Positions 47,791-56,475 of a DNA stretch of 64,000 nt are shown piece by piece (positions within the stretch are counted from its first letter, which is position 1; each line of letters begins with the position of its first letter). This stretch comes from Streptomyces sp. NBC_01210 (lineage in GTDB: Bacteria > Actinomycetota > Actinomycetes > Streptomycetales > Streptomycetaceae): assembly GCF_036010325.1 (NCBI RefSeq), contig NZ_CP108549.1, positions 5,518,001 to 5,582,000 on the forward strand. The letters are read 5' to 3'. A program made the position numbers and the translations under genes. The notes under the pieces were generated by a model. The model had not been told where the DNA came from, did no database searches, and was given only the letters and a program-made list of their open reading frames with translations.

Positions 47791-48654
47791 GTGCACCGCC
47801 GGCACAATGGGCTGAAGACCGCCGTACTCCTCGGGGGACTGTCCGCACTCATCCTCGTCATCGGCAGCTTCTTCGGCCGTACGGGCCTGCTCGTCGCGCT
47901 CCTCGTGGCGCTCGGCACCAATGCGTACGCCTACTGGAACAGCGACAAGCTGGCGCTGCGGGCCATGCGCGCCCGCCCCGTCAGCGAATTCGAGGCACCC
48001 GCGCTCTATCGCATCGTCCGCGAGCTGTCGACCGCCGCCCGCCAGCCCATGCCCCGCCTCTACATCTCGCCGACCCAGGCCCCCAATGCCTTTGCCACCG
48101 GCCGCAACCCGCGCAATGCCGCGGTCTGTTGCACCGAGGGGATCCTGCGGATCCTCGACGAACGCGAGCTGCGCGGCGTCATCGGCCACGAGCTGAGCCA
48201 TGTCTACAACCGCGACATCCTCATCTCCTCGGTCGCCGGCGCGCTCGCCTCCGTGGTGATGTTCCTGGTGAACTTCGCCTGGCTGATCCCCATCGGCCGC
48301 TCCGACGACGACGAGGGCCCGGGCCTCGTCGGCATGCTGCTGGTCATGATCCTGGGCCCGCTGGCCGCTTCCGTGATCCAGCTCGCCGTCAGCCGTTCGC
48401 GCGAGTACGAGGCCGACGCTTCGGGCGCTCAGCTCACCGGCGACCCGCTCGCCCTGGCGAGCGCACTGCGCAAACTCGACGCCGGTACGAAGCAGTTGCC
48501 GCTGCCGCCCGAGCCGCGGCTGGAGACTGCGAGCCATATGATGATCGCGAATCCCTTCCGTCCAGGCCAGGGACTCTCCAAAATGTTCTCCACCCACCCA
48601 CCCATGGCGGAGCGCATCGCCAGACTCGAGCAAATGGCAGGTCACCGCCCGTGA
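47791..48654 (+). CDS. htpX: Membrane zinc metalloprotease HtpX
   Basis: A 287-residue M48 membrane protease that degrades damaged membrane proteins. Two N-terminal helices (about 8-50), the zinc motif HELSH within [17 protein letters not shown], the distal ligand Glu in [15 protein letters not shown], and a C-terminal [13 protein letters not shown]. The GTG at 47791 has GGAGG seven bases upstream. Its stop overlaps the yccF-like gene (GTGA). Confidence 0.95.
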   Translation: MHRRHNGLKTAVLLGGLSALILVIGSFFGRTGLLVALLVALGTNAYAYWNSDKLALRAMRARPVSEFEAPALYRIVRELSTAARQPMPRLYISPTQAPNAFATGRNPRNAAVCCTEGILRILDERELRGVIGHELSHVYNRDILISSVAGALASVVMFLVNFAWLIPIGRSDDDEGPGLVGMLLVMILGPLAASVIQLAVSRSREYEADASGAQLTGDPLALASALRKLDAGTKQLPLPPEPRLETASHMMIANPFRPGQGLSKMFSTHPPMAERIARLEQMAGHRP

Positions 48655-49043
48655 AGACAATCCTGAACGTCATATGGCTGATCCTGTGCGGCTTCTGGAT
48701 GTTCCTCGGTTACCTGTTCGCCGGACTGCTGCTGTGCATCACCATCATCGGCATCCCCTTCGGGCTGGCCGCGTTCCGTATCGGTGTCTACGCTCTCTGG
48801 CCCTTCGGCTACACCGTGGTCGAGCGCCACGACGCCGGCGCGCCGTCCTGCGTCGGCAATGTGCTGTGGCTGGCCCTGGCCGGCTGGTGGCTGGCGCTGG
48901 GCCACATCGTCACCGGCATCGCCCTGTTCATCACGATCATCGGCATCCCACTGGCCATCGCCAACTTCAAGCTGATCCCGGTCTCCCTGCTGCCCTTCGG
49001 CAAGGAGATCGTCCGCACGGACCAGCCGTTCACCTCTCGGTAG
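48651..49043 (+). CDS. YccF-domain inner-membrane protein
   Basis: A 130-residue protein with a tandem YccF domain: two similar helix-loop units, [20 protein letters not shown] and [20 protein letters not shown], each after an ITIIGIP turn. Function unknown. It starts within the htpX stop, so the two are made together, suggesting a membrane-quality role; that is inference. Confidence 0.9.
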   Translation: MKTILNVIWLILCGFWMFLGYLFAGLLLCITIIGIPFGLAAFRIGVYALWPFGYTVVERHDAGAPSCVGNVLWLALAGWWLALGHIVTGIALFITIIGIPLAIANFKLIPVSLLPFGKEIVRTDQPFTSR

Positions 49044-49122
49044 GCCGCGGAGCGGCCCTTCGCCGACCCGCTCTCGTAGCCCGGGCGGTGCCGGGCGGAG
49101 TTCCGCGCCCGAACGTGAGGCC

Positions 49123-50340
49123 TCAGAGCCGGCGCACCCCGTACACCGCCGCGCCCACCGCCAGCACTGCCGCGCCCGCGGCCACGGACGACAGCGGTAG
49201 CGCGAAAGCCAGCACCAGGCAACCCACAAGGCCAGTACTCGCCACTACCCGGCTCCGGGAACTCAGCGTCCAGGCCGAGGCGTTGGCGATTGTGTAGTAC
49301 ACCAGCACTCCGAACGACGAAAAGCCGATCGCCCCACGCACATCCGCCGTCGCCGCCATCACAGCGACGACCGCCCCCACGGCCAGCTCCGCACGGTGCG
49401 GCACCTGGAACCGCGGGTGCACGGCGGCCAGCGCTTCCGGCAGATGGCCGTCCCGGGCCATCGCCAGCGTCGTACGGGAGACGCCGAGAATCAGCGCGAG
49501 CAGAGACCCGAGCGCCGCCACCGCGGCCCCCACCCGAACGACGGGCGCCAGCCACTGGGCGCCCGCCGCTCGTACGGCATCGGAGAGCGGAGCAGTAGCC
49601 CGCCCCAAATCACCGGCTCCCAGCACAGAGAGGACGGAGACCGCGACGCACACATAGACCACCAGAGCGATGCCCAGCGCCAGCGGGACGGCGCGCGGGA
49701 TGGTACGTGCCGGGTCGCGCACCTCCTCGCCCAGCGTGGCGATCCGCGCGTACCCGGCGAAGGCGAAGAACAGCAGCCCCGCCGCCTGCAGCACCCCGCC
49801 GGCCGAGGCGTCCGCGCCCACGTCCAGCCGTTCGAAGTCCGCAGCCCCCGACCCGAGGGAGACCACCACGACCGCAGCGAGGACCGCCAGAACCACAGCC
49901 ACGATCGCCCGCGTCAGCCACGCCGACTTCTGAATGCCCCCGTAGTTCACGGCAGTCAGCGCCACCACCGCGGCGACCGCCACCGCGTGCGCCTGCCCCG
50001 GCCACGCATAGGCCCCGACCGTCAGCGCCATCGCCGCACACGATGCCGTCTTTCCCACGACGAATGCCCAGCCCGCCAGATACCCCCAGAACGCGCCGAG
50101 CCGCTCCCGTCCGTACACGTAGGTCCCGCCGGATGCCGGATACAGGGCGGCGAGCCTTGCCGACGACATGGCGTTGCAGTACGCGACCACCGCGGCCAGC
50201 GCCAGGCCGAGCAACAGCCCCGACCCGGCAGCACTGGCCGCCGGGCCCAGCGCCACGAAGATGCCCGCCCCGACCATCGACCCCAGCCCGATCACGACCG
50301 CGTCGAAGACTCCCAGTGACCGCCGCAACCCCTGTGCCAT
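49123..50340 (-). CDS. APC-family amino-acid permease
   Basis: A 405-residue transporter with about 12 helices. The APC first helix is VVIGLGSMVGAGIFVALGPAA, and later blocks are ALYPASGGTYVYGRERLGAFWGYLAGW (two motifs), LLFFAFAGYARIATLGEEVRDPARTIP (two motifs). The substrate is an amino acid or amine and cannot be narrowed. The ATG at 50340 lacks a ribosome site; a TAGCCT seven bases upstream suggests a leaderless start. Confidence 0.9.
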   Translation of the reverse strand: MAQGLRRSLGVFDAVVIGLGSMVGAGIFVALGPAASAAGSGLLLGLALAAVVAYCNAMSSARLAALYPASGGTYVYGRERLGAFWGYLAGWAFVVGKTASCAAMALTVGAYAWPGQAHAVAVAAVVALTAVNYGGIQKSAWLTRAIVAVVLAVLAAVVVVSLGSGAADFERLDVGADASAGGVLQAAGLLFFAFAGYARIATLGEEVRDPARTIPRAVPLALGIALVVYVCVAVSVLSVLGAGDLGRATAPLSDAVRAAGAQWLAPVVRVGAAVAALGSLLALILGVSRTTLAMARDGHLPEALAAVHPRFQVPHRAELAVGAVVAVMAATADVRGAIGFSSFGVLVYYTIANASAWTLSSRSRVVASTGLVGCLVLAFALPLSSVAAGAAVLAVGAAVYGVRRL

Positions 50341-50426
50341 GCGTCGCAGGCTACTGATCTCCGCAACCACGCCGCATCCGGCGTGCGTCCTCCACGACAA
50401 CACCGTAGGAAAGGCAGGTTCACGGC

Positions 50427-50696
50427 ATGGGAATCATCAGCTGGCTCATCCTCGGACTGCTTGCCGGGGCCATAGCCAAGATCCTGCTCCCGGGACGCGA
50501 CCCGGGTGGCCTGATCGGCACCACTCTCATCGGTATCGCCGGCGCCTTCACCGGCGGCTGGATATCGGCCCGCTTCCTGGACCGGCCGATCACCAATGAG
50601 TTCTACGACGGCGCCACTTGGGCCGCGGCCATCGGCGGCGCGCTCGTCCTGCTGATCGCCTACCGGATCCTGTTCGGCCACTCCCGCTCGCGCTAG
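50427..50696 (+). CDS. GlsB/YeaQ/YmgE-family stress membrane protein
   Basis: An 89-residue protein with three short hydrophobic helices and the family Gly-rich pattern ILGLLAGAIAKILLPGRDPGG, TLIGIAGAFTGGW. Such proteins are induced by general stress; their mechanism is unknown. Divergent from the permease, 86 bp away. AAAGGCAGG precedes the ATG. Confidence 0.92.
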   Translation: MGIISWLILGLLAGAIAKILLPGRDPGGLIGTTLIGIAGAFTGGWISARFLDRPITNEFYDGATWAAAIGGALVLLIAYRILFGHSRSR

Positions 50697-50730
50697 CCCG
50701 GCGCCGCCCGGGCCCTGCATGGTCCGCGTC

Positions 50731-50830
50731 CGGACGTGGCCCGGACGCGAACCCGGACGTGGGCCCGGACGCGAACCCGGACGTGGGCCCGGACACGAAC
50801 CCGGACGCGAACCCGGACGCGGACGCGCAC
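50731..50830. repeat. Tandem 12/24-bp GC-rich repeat
   Basis: Alternating GGACGCGAACCC and GGACGTGGGCCC units (24-bp period, four to five copies with variants) fill the gap between the GlsB-like gene and alkB. A frame through it would encode Arg-Thr repeats, but this is a repeat artefact. Confidence 0.85.
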
Positions 50831-50875
50831 CACGGACTCGGACCCGGCTCGAACCGGAGCCCGCCCCAGGTCCGC

Positions 50876-51544
50876 TCAGTCCGGCAGTCCGGTCTCCCGC
50901 AGGGTGATGTTCAGACGTCCACCGCTCATCCCCGTCGCCGGGTCGGCCGTCCCCGCGTACACCTTCGGCACCCCGTGGTACGCGAAGCGCGACGGGCCTC
51001 CGAAGACGAACAGGTCCCCGGAAGCCAGCTCCACATCCGTGTACGGCCGCCCCCGCGTCTCGGTGTTCCCGAACCGGAAGACGCAGCTGTCGCCGATGCT
51101 CAGCGACACCACCGGCGCACCGGACCGTTCCTCCCTGTCCCGGTGCATGCCCATCCTCGCCGCGCCGTCATAAAAGTTGATCAGCGCGGTGTCGGGGCTG
51201 TACTCGGCGGGGGAGTAACCCTGATCCTCCCCGTACGCCTCGCCCAGCGCCCCACGCCCCAAGTCCACCAGCCAGTCCGGGAATTCGGCGACCCGTGCGC
51301 CGTTCACATCGTCCGCGGTACGGGAGTACCGGTACGGCTGCCAGTGCCATCCGACGCACACGGTCTGTACGGACATCACGCCGCCGCCCGGCAGCGCGGT
51401 GTGCCGGAGCGGTACGGGACCGCGCGCCCAGCTCCGGCATGCCTCGACCAGTTCCCGCTGCCGGTCCACGGGGAGCCACCCCGGCACATGCACGGCGCCG
51501 GGGGCGACGACCGCCCGTTCCCTCGGGAACAGGGTTCCGCTCAC
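50876..51544 (-). CDS. alkB: Alpha-ketoglutarate-dependent DNA repair dioxygenase AlkB
   Basis: A 222-residue Fe(II)/2-oxoglutarate dioxygenase that removes alkyl groups from 1-methyladenine and 3-methylcytosine. The iron ligands are His and Asp in MGMHRDREE and His in RFAYHGVPK; the 2-oxoglutarate Arg is in GGRLNITLRETG. The N-terminal nucleotide-recognition lid is present (SVQTVCVGWHWQPYRYS). The GTG start overlaps the ogt stop by four bases, so it is the second gene of a direct-reversal repair operon. Confidence 0.95.
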   Translation of the reverse strand: MSGTLFPRERAVVAPGAVHVPGWLPVDRQRELVEACRSWARGPVPLRHTALPGGGVMSVQTVCVGWHWQPYRYSRTADDVNGARVAEFPDWLVDLGRGALGEAYGEDQGYSPAEYSPDTALINFYDGAARMGMHRDREERSGAPVVSLSIGDSCVFRFGNTETRGRPYTDVELASGDLFVFGGPSRFAYHGVPKVYAGTADPATGMSGGRLNITLRETGLPD

Positions 51545-52047
51545 GATGCCGCCAGGGCACCTTCGAGCCCGAGGAGCCGCTCCTTGCGCTCAAGCCCGCC
51601 GGCGTACCCCCGAAGCGCCCCGTCCGCCCCGATCACCCGGTGGCACGGCCGTACGACCAGCAGCGGATTGCGACCGATCGCCGTTCCCACGGCGCGCACG
51701 CCCACCGCCGATGTGCCGACCCGCGCGGCGATCTCCCCGTACGTCGCGGTCTCCCCGTACGGAATCTCCTCCAGTGCCTGCCACACGCGCCGCTGGAACG
51801 CCGTCCCGCCGTCGACGTACTCGATCTCGAAGTGCGTCAGCCGGCCCTCGAAGTACGACGTGAGCTGGGTGCCGATCTCCTCGAAGGACTCCGGGGCACG
51901 CCGCCACCCGTCCTGGACGACGACGGCGCCCTTCTGTCCGGGCAGTGAGAGCGAGGCGAGTGCGGTGCCGCCCTTCGCCGTGCCGGACGCCTCGCCGACC
52001 AGCAGCAATGCGCCCAGCGGGCTGTCGATGGTCGCGTAGACCGTCAT
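51541..52047 (-). CDS. ogt: Methylated-DNA-protein-cysteine methyltransferase
   Basis: A 168-residue suicide repair protein that takes the alkyl group from O6-alkylguanine. Active site PCHRVIG, helix-turn-helix GETATYGEIAARVGTSAVGVRAVG and the Asn-hinge region GRNPLLVV. The ATG at 52047 has AAGGAA upstream. There is no Ada regulatory domain, so regulation must come from elsewhere. Coupled with alkB. Confidence 0.95.
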   Translation of the reverse strand: MTVYATIDSPLGALLLVGEASGTAKGGTALASLSLPGQKGAVVVQDGWRRAPESFEEIGTQLTSYFEGRLTHFEIEYVDGGTAFQRRVWQALEEIPYGETATYGEIAARVGTSAVGVRAVGTAIGRNPLLVVRPCHRVIGADGALRGYAGGLERKERLLGLEGALAAS

Positions 52048-52152
52048 GGCTCGTTCCTTCCCTCGCAGCGTGTCCTACGCCCTACGCCTACGAGTCTGCG
52101 ACCCCGGCCCCGCCGAAGCTGGCGGGATTCGGACGTCACACCCGCACAGGGC

Positions 52153-52183
52153 GGGGGCGGAGCGACCGAGCCGCTCCGCCCCC
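52153..52183 (-). terminator. Terminator after yajQ
   Basis: GGGGGCGGAGCG / CGCTCCGCCCCC, a 12-bp perfect stem with a 7-base loop, 27 bases past the yajQ stop on the minus strand. Confidence 0.75.
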
Positions 52184-52209
52184 GGTCCGCCCGAGGCGCC
52201 CCGCCGGAG

Positions 52210-52698
52210 TCAGCGGTAGTTCACGAACTGCAGCGCGAATTCGAAGTCCTGCCCCTTCAGCAGCGCCTGCACGGCCTGCAGGTCGTCCCGGCTCTTCGAG
52301 CTGACCCGCAGCTCGTCACCCTGGACCTGCGCCTTGACGCCCTTCGGGCCCTCGTCGCGGATGATCTTCGCGACCTTCTTGGCGTTCTCCTGGGAGATGC
52401 CCTCCTCGATCGAGGCGAAGATCTTGTACTCCTTGCCGGACAACTGCGGCTCGCCCGCGTCCAGCGCCTTCAGTGAGATCCCACGCTTGACCAGCTTGGA
52501 CTGGAAGACGTCGAGGATGGCGGCGACCCGCTCCTCGGAGTTGGCCTGCATAAGGATCTTCTCGCCGGACCAGGCGATCGACGCCCCGACGTTCTTGAAG
52601 TCGTAGCGCTGCGAGATCTCCTTCGCGGCCTGGTTGAGGGCGTTGTCGACCTCCTGCCGCTCGACCTTCGAGACGATGTCGAAACTGGAGTCGGCCAT
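52210..52698 (-). CDS. YajQ-family nucleotide-binding protein
   Basis: A 162-residue protein of two ferredoxin-like domains. Family blocks: [64 protein letters not shown] as two motifs. YajQ relatives bind cyclic di-GMP or other nucleotides and act as cofactors of LysR regulators in some proteobacteria; the role in Streptomyces is unknown. ATG 52698 has AAGGAG nine bases upstream. Confidence 0.95.
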   Translation of the reverse strand: MADSSFDIVSKVERQEVDNALNQAAKEISQRYDFKNVGASIAWSGEKILMQANSEERVAAILDVFQSKLVKRGISLKALDAGEPQLSGKEYKIFASIEEGISQENAKKVAKIIRDEGPKGVKAQVQGDELRVSSKSRDDLQAVQALLKGQDFEFALQFVNYR

Positions 52699-52894
52699 GT
52701 CCTGTGGCTCCTTGTATCGGGTGCGTGGAGGCGCGGCCGGAACTGCCCGGACCGCTCCCGCAAGCCTAGCCACCCGCACCCGCCCCGAGTGCTGATCAAT
52801 CCGGTGGCGAAGCACCCCCGGGCATCAGGTATCGTTTACGTCGTTGCCACGGAGCACCACCCCACAGCGGGTGACTTTCACGGCGACATCCCAT

Positions 52895-52976
52895 GGCGGT
52901 GTGCCCGAGTGGCCAATGGGAACGGACTGTAAATCCGTCGGCTCTGCCTACCCAGGTTCGAATCCTGGCGCCGCCA
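52895..52976 (+). tRNA. tRNA-Tyr (anticodon GTA)
   Basis: An 82-base class II tRNA. Acceptor GGCGGTG pairs with CGCCGCC, discriminator A at 52976. Anticodon stem ACGGA/TCCGT with loop CTGTAAA, anticodon 52929-52931. Extra arm and T arm (CCAGGTTCGAATCCTGG) fit. The 3' CCA is not encoded. Confidence 0.97.
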
Positions 52977-52985
52977 CGTGATGAC

Positions 52986-53025
52986 GATGGCCCCCGATCT
53001 GCGGAAACGCGGACCGGGGGCCATC
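52986..53025 (+). terminator. Terminator after tRNA-Tyr
   Basis: GATGGCCCCCG at 52986-52996 pairs with CGGGGGCCATC at 53015-53025, with an inner GCG-GAAA-CGC hairpin. Confidence 0.8.
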
Positions 53026-53059
53026 GGCGTATACAGGATCGAGCCCGAAGCAGCGGCCC

Positions 53060-53113
53060 GGCGTACACAGGTCAGCGGCTCACCCCGGCGTACGCCGGTC
53101 AGCCGCTCACCCC
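53060..53113. repeat. Two tandem 27-bp repeats
   Basis: Units at 53060-53086 and 53087-53113 differ at four positions (GGCGTAC..GGTCAG..GCTCACCCC), followed by a short partial copy. Intergenic, downstream of both convergent transcripts. Confidence 0.8.
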
Positions 53114-53159
53114 GGCGCACCTCCCCGTGGACGGCAGGCTGCTCGGCGACCACGCCCCC

Positions 53160-53657
53160 TCAGTCCGCCAGCCGGAACGCGAGCTCGATCTCCCATTTGG
53201 ACATGTCCGGCTCCACCCGCGGGTCCGTCAGATACGACTCGATACGGCAGGCCCAGCGCTCAACACCGTCCACCACCGTCATGTCCCACTCCAGGCCCTC
53301 CCGCGCCGCCCACTCCCGCAGCTCCGTGATGGTCGCGAACAGCCGGTCGGGATGGCCGGTATGGGTGACCGTCACATAGCGGCCCGCGGGCAGTACCGCG
53401 ATGCCGATGTCGCCCTCCGGCTCCGGCGCGGAGACGACGGGCATCCCCGCTTCGACCTCCGACTCCCCGTCCATGTCGATGGCGTTGAAGCGGAAGAACG
53501 GGGCCCCGTCGAACTCCGCCCCGCGGCTGGTCAGCCAGCCGATCAGTTCCGGCAGTCGGTCCGCGATCACGGCGAAGGCGTCCATTCGTACGGCCCCGCG
53601 GACGAAGGCGTACAGCTGCTCCCCGCGCTCCACGACCGTCGGCTGGATCTCAGACAT
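53160..53657 (-). CDS. GyrI-like small-molecule-binding protein
   Basis: A 165-residue protein with the SOUL/GyrI (AraC effector-binding) fold: MSEIQPTVVERGEQLYAFVRG, then PFFRFNAIDMDGESEVEAGMPV and VLPAGRYVTVTHTGHPDRL in pairs of strands, ending with WEIELAFRLAD. It has no DNA-binding domain. Such stand-alone proteins bind or hydrolyse hydrophobic drugs or related compounds. ATG 53657 has GAGGAA four bases upstream. Confidence 0.87.
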   Translation of the reverse strand: MSEIQPTVVERGEQLYAFVRGAVRMDAFAVIADRLPELIGWLTSRGAEFDGAPFFRFNAIDMDGESEVEAGMPVVSAPEPEGDIGIAVLPAGRYVTVTHTGHPDRLFATITELREWAAREGLEWDMTVVDGVERWACRIESYLTDPRVEPDMSKWEIELAFRLAD

Positions 53658-53722
53658 CTGTTTCCTCATGGCAACAAGGACGGTGCGGCGAAAGGGAATT
53701 CATCGGAACAGCACCCCGCCGA

Positions 53723-54379
53723 TCAGTTTCCGGCGACGTCTTTGACCGCGACGGTCACCGGCACCGAGCCGCTGATCAGTTCCAGCGTCAGCCCTGCCGT
53801 TGCCGGCGACTCCACGAGCTCCGCCAACACGGCCGCCACATCGTCACGCGGCACTGTTCCAGGGCCCGTCGAGGCTTTCAGCTGTACGAGACCGGTGCCC
53901 GCGTCGTTCGTCAGCATGCCAGGCCGCAGAATCGTCCACTCGAGTCCGGACTTGGACCGTACGTAGTCGTCCGCGGCGCCCTTCGCCCGCAGATAGACGT
54001 CGAACTCCGAGTCGCCCGGGTGCTGGGCGTCGGCGCCCATCGACGACACCACGATGAACCGCCGTACGCCTGCTCGTTCCGCCGCGTCCGCGAAGAGCAC
54101 CGCGGCGCTGCGGTCCACCGTTTCCTTGCGTGCGGTGCCGCTGCCCGGGCCCGCGCCCGCCGCGAACACCGCCGCTTCGGCGCCCTGCAGCACCGCCGCG
54201 ACCTCCTCGACCGAGGCCGACTCCAGGTCCAGGAGGACCGGTTCGGCCCCCGCTTCCCGCAGGTCGGCGCCTTGTTCCGGCTTGCGGATGATGCCCGCGA
54301 CCTCGTGTCCGCGCGCCGAGAGCAGGCGCTCAAGGCGGAGCGCGATCTGACCATGTCCTCCAGCGATGACAATGCGCAT
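53723..54379 (-). CDS. NAD(P)-binding atypical short-chain dehydrogenase
   Basis: A 218-residue NAD(P)H-binding protein with the motif AGGHGQIALRLERLL at the start (a GGxGxxG variant), LLDLESASVEEV, FIVVSSMGAD and WTILRPGMLTND. Similar to the YwnB/HSCARG-like group with unknown substrate. Ends 65 bp before the GyrI-like gene on the same strand. Confidence 0.88.
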   Translation of the reverse strand: MRIVIAGGHGQIALRLERLLSARGHEVAGIIRKPEQGADLREAGAEPVLLDLESASVEEVAAVLQGAEAAVFAAGAGPGSGTARKETVDRSAAVLFADAAERAGVRRFIVVSSMGADAQHPGDSEFDVYLRAKGAADDYVRSKSGLEWTILRPGMLTNDAGTGLVQLKASTGPGTVPRDDVAAVLAELVESPATAGLTLELISGSVPVTVAVKDVAGN

Positions 54380-54411
54380 GACTACGACGGTACGTCCGAA
54401 GCGCGCCGCTC

Positions 54412-54456
54412 GCTCAGGGACCGGTGTCCGGTCGCGGCTCAGGGACCGGTGTCCGG
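54412..54456. repeat. Direct duplication containing the amidohydrolase stop codon
   Basis: GCTCAGGGACCGGTGTCCGG occurs at 54412-54431 and again at 54437-54456, a 25-bp period. The copy at 54437 carries the stop codon (54439-54441); the other is a downstream relic. Confidence 0.88.
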
Positions 54457-55671
54457 CCGCCCCTGCCGCGGCAGTTCGAGCGCGACGGCGACCGCCGAGT
54501 CGCAGTACTCACGCACCGCGCTGGTACGGGCCACCACCCGCCCGCGGTGAATGACGATCCGGCTGTACGCCAGCGACAGCACGCCCGAGATCCGCTCGCC
54601 GCGCACCGCCAGCAGCTCCGCCGGGAAACCGGCCTCCACCCGCACCTCGGGCAGCCCCATCGCCTCCCGGGCGGCCCCGGCCACGGCCCGGTAAGCGTCC
54701 TTGGACCGCATCCGGCCCTGCGAGGCCAGCAGATACGCCGCCTCCAGCGGATCCCCGCGGCCCACCGGGTTCGACACGTCCCGCAGCGCCCCGCTGCCCG
54801 CCGCGACCCGCACTCCCGCCGCGCGCAGCAGCCGCACCGGTGCGTTGCCCCGGTGTTCCACGGCCCCGCAGCCGCCCTGCGGCACACAGACCACCGTGAC
54901 GCCGGCCGCCGCGAGCTGGTCGGCGGCCCTGGATGCCGACTCGCGCGGCTGTCGAGCGAGCCCCGCGCACGGCCCGATCACCACTCCCGACCGCAGCCCG
55001 CCCGCCATTGCCGCCAGCCGTGCGAGCCGCGCCGGATCGTCGCCGTGGGTGTGCAGGTCGACGGGGCAGCCGTGCTCGGCGGCGACCTCCAGCACCGCCT
55101 CCGCGTACCCGGTCGGATCGGGGTCGGCGTCCGGACAGCCGCCCACCACCCCGGCGCCCATCTTCATCGCGTCGCGCAGCATCGCCAGACCGTCAGCCCC
55201 GGCGACGCCCGTGAGCAGCCGGGGCACCGCGACGGCCGTCAGATCCGCCAGCCCGCGCAGTGAGCGCCGAGCCTGGAGTACTGCCTCCAGCGGGCCGAGA
55301 CCCTGCACATCTCCGATCCGTACGTGCGAGCGCAGCGCCGTCGCACCGTGCCCGAGCTGCAGCAGCGCGGCCTCGGTGGCTCGCCGCTGGACATCTTCGG
55401 TCTCGTACGAGACGGGGCCGGGGGAGTCGGCGGTGAGCGCGGTGTCGCCATGGGCGTGCGGCTCGGCCGGGGCGGGCAGCAGCAGATAGCCGCGCAGGTC
55501 CACGCGGGCGGAGCGCGGGGTGAGGCTGCCCGCGGTGCCGACCGCCTCGATGCGTCCGCCACTGAGCCGTACGTCGACGGTGCGGCCGTCCGTGAGCCGG
55601 GCGCTGCACAGGAGCAGCGCAGTGGTGTCCGCGGTGGCGCCGTCGGGGGGCTGCGGCTGGCTGTCGGGCAT
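54439..55671 (-). CDS. Amidohydrolase-family protein, cytosine-deaminase-like, altered active site
   Basis: A 410-residue TIM-barrel protein resembling CodA-type deaminases. The beta1 metal motif PHAHGD and the beta5 His in DLHTHGDD are visible. Comparing by eye with E. coli CodA, the catalytic Glu three residues after that His is Gly, the SH of the beta6 motif reads GP, and the metal Asp of the beta8 motif is Gly in AGSGALRD. The N- and C-terminal composite beta domain is intact (ARVDLRGYLLLPAPAEPHAH, ELLAVRGERISGVLS). Possibly not a working deaminase. ATG 55671 has AGGAG upstream. Divergent from the tRNA genes. Confidence 0.82.
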   Translation of the reverse strand: MPDSQPQPPDGATADTTALLLCSARLTDGRTVDVRLSGGRIEAVGTAGSLTPRSARVDLRGYLLLPAPAEPHAHGDTALTADSPGPVSYETEDVQRRATEAALLQLGHGATALRSHVRIGDVQGLGPLEAVLQARRSLRGLADLTAVAVPRLLTGVAGADGLAMLRDAMKMGAGVVGGCPDADPDPTGYAEAVLEVAAEHGCPVDLHTHGDDPARLARLAAMAGGLRSGVVIGPCAGLARQPRESASRAADQLAAAGVTVVCVPQGGCGAVEHRGNAPVRLLRAAGVRVAAGSGALRDVSNPVGRGDPLEAAYLLASQGRMRSKDAYRAVAGAAREAMGLPEVRVEAGFPAELLAVRGERISGVLSLAYSRIVIHRGRVVARTSAVREYCDSAVAVALELPRQGRPDTGP

Positions 55672-55909
55672 CGCGCTCCTGCGTGGGGCGGTGGGGCTCG
55701 GGCGGCGCGACGAAGGGCAGGATCACGCAGCGTGAGTCGAGCCTAGGGGCGCTCGGAGCGCGCTTCGGGGAGGAGCGCAATAGTCGTACCGGTGTGGCCA
55801 CGAGTGGCGTACGAGACGGGCGGTGCGGAACCCGGGCTGAGGACCGGGCAGCGGGCCACGAAACGGATTTGGGCGATCGGCGACCGACCGTGTAATGTCT
55901 TCATCGCTC

Positions 55910-55982
55910 GCCCCAATAGCTCAGTCGGTAGAGCGTCTCCATGGTAAGGAGAAGGTCTACGGTTCGATTCCGTATTGGGGCT
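55910..55982 (+). tRNA. tRNA-Thr (anticodon GGT)
   Basis: A 73-base tRNA with acceptor GCCCCAA/TTGGGGC, discriminator T, anticodon stem TCTCC/GGAGA, loop ATGGTAA, anticodon 55943-55945. No encoded CCA. Confidence 0.97.
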
Positions 55983-55993
55983 CTGATGTCGGA

Positions 55994-56019
55994 GATCCTC
56001 ACCTTCGGGTGAGGGGATC
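55994..56019 (+). other. Hairpin between the two tRNAs, possible processing signal
   Basis: GATC + CTCACC paired with GGTGAG + GATC, a stem with a short TTCG-like loop. It lies in the 46-bp spacer of the tRNA-Thr/tRNA-Met transcript, which may be cut here. Confidence 0.4.
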
Positions 56020-56028
56020 CGGTATCGA

Positions 56029-56101
56029 AGCGGTGTAGCTCAGTCGGTAGAGCAAGCGGCTCATAATCGCTGTGTCACCGGTTCAAGTCCGGTCACCGCT
56101 A
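56029..56101 (+). tRNA. tRNA-Met (anticodon CAT), elongator type
   Basis: A 73-base tRNA with acceptor AGCGGTG/CACCGCT, discriminator A, anticodon loop CTCATAA, anticodon 56062-56064. It lacks initiator features (mismatched first pair, GGG/CCC anticodon stem). A tRNA-Ile2 with a modified C34 cannot be fully ruled out, but the position before rpmG fits elongator Met. Confidence 0.95.
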
Positions 56102-56186
56102 CATACAGTAGCCGATTGTGGGGTCGGTCCTCCGATCGGCTACTCTTTTATGCGTTCATCCGTCCATCCGTCCAAGGAGCACTCAC

Positions 56187-56351
56187 GTGGCTGCCACCGA
56201 CGTCCGCCCGAAGATCACGCTGGCCTGCGTGGAGTGCAAGGAGCGGAACTACATCACCAAGAAGAACCGGCGTAACAACCCGGACCGTCTTGAGATGAAG
56301 AAGCACTGCCCGCGCTGCAACTCGCACACGGCGCACCGCGAAACCCGCTGA
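56187..56351 (+). CDS. rpmG: 50S ribosomal protein L33
   Basis: A 54-residue ribosomal protein with the zinc-binding form of L33: CVEC and CPRC pairs in [16 protein letters not shown] and [17 protein letters not shown]. The GTG at 56187 has AAGGAG seven bases upstream. It sits 85 bp behind tRNA-Met, probably in the same transcript, and ends in a strong terminator. Confidence 0.97.
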
Positions 56352-56362
56352 ATCAGGCTCGT

Positions 56363-56397
56363 ACACGAGGCCGCCCCCACTGGGGGCGGCCTCGTGT
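56363..56397 (+). terminator. Strong intrinsic terminator after rpmG
   Basis: ACACGAGGCCGCCCCC / GGGGGCGGCCTCGTGT, a 16-bp perfect stem with a 3-base loop, then CGTTTGT. Confidence 0.9.
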
Positions 56398-56475
56398 CGT
56401 TTGTAGTGGCCAAATCCCGGCAGGGCCAATCCAATCCGGCCCAGCAGGGTCAATCCATCAGGAGGGAGCCAGTCC

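Noticed and set aside
50736..51173. Arg-Thr repeat protein encoded by the 24-bp repeats
   Set aside because: Periodicity comes from the DNA repeat and the frame continues antisense through alkB.
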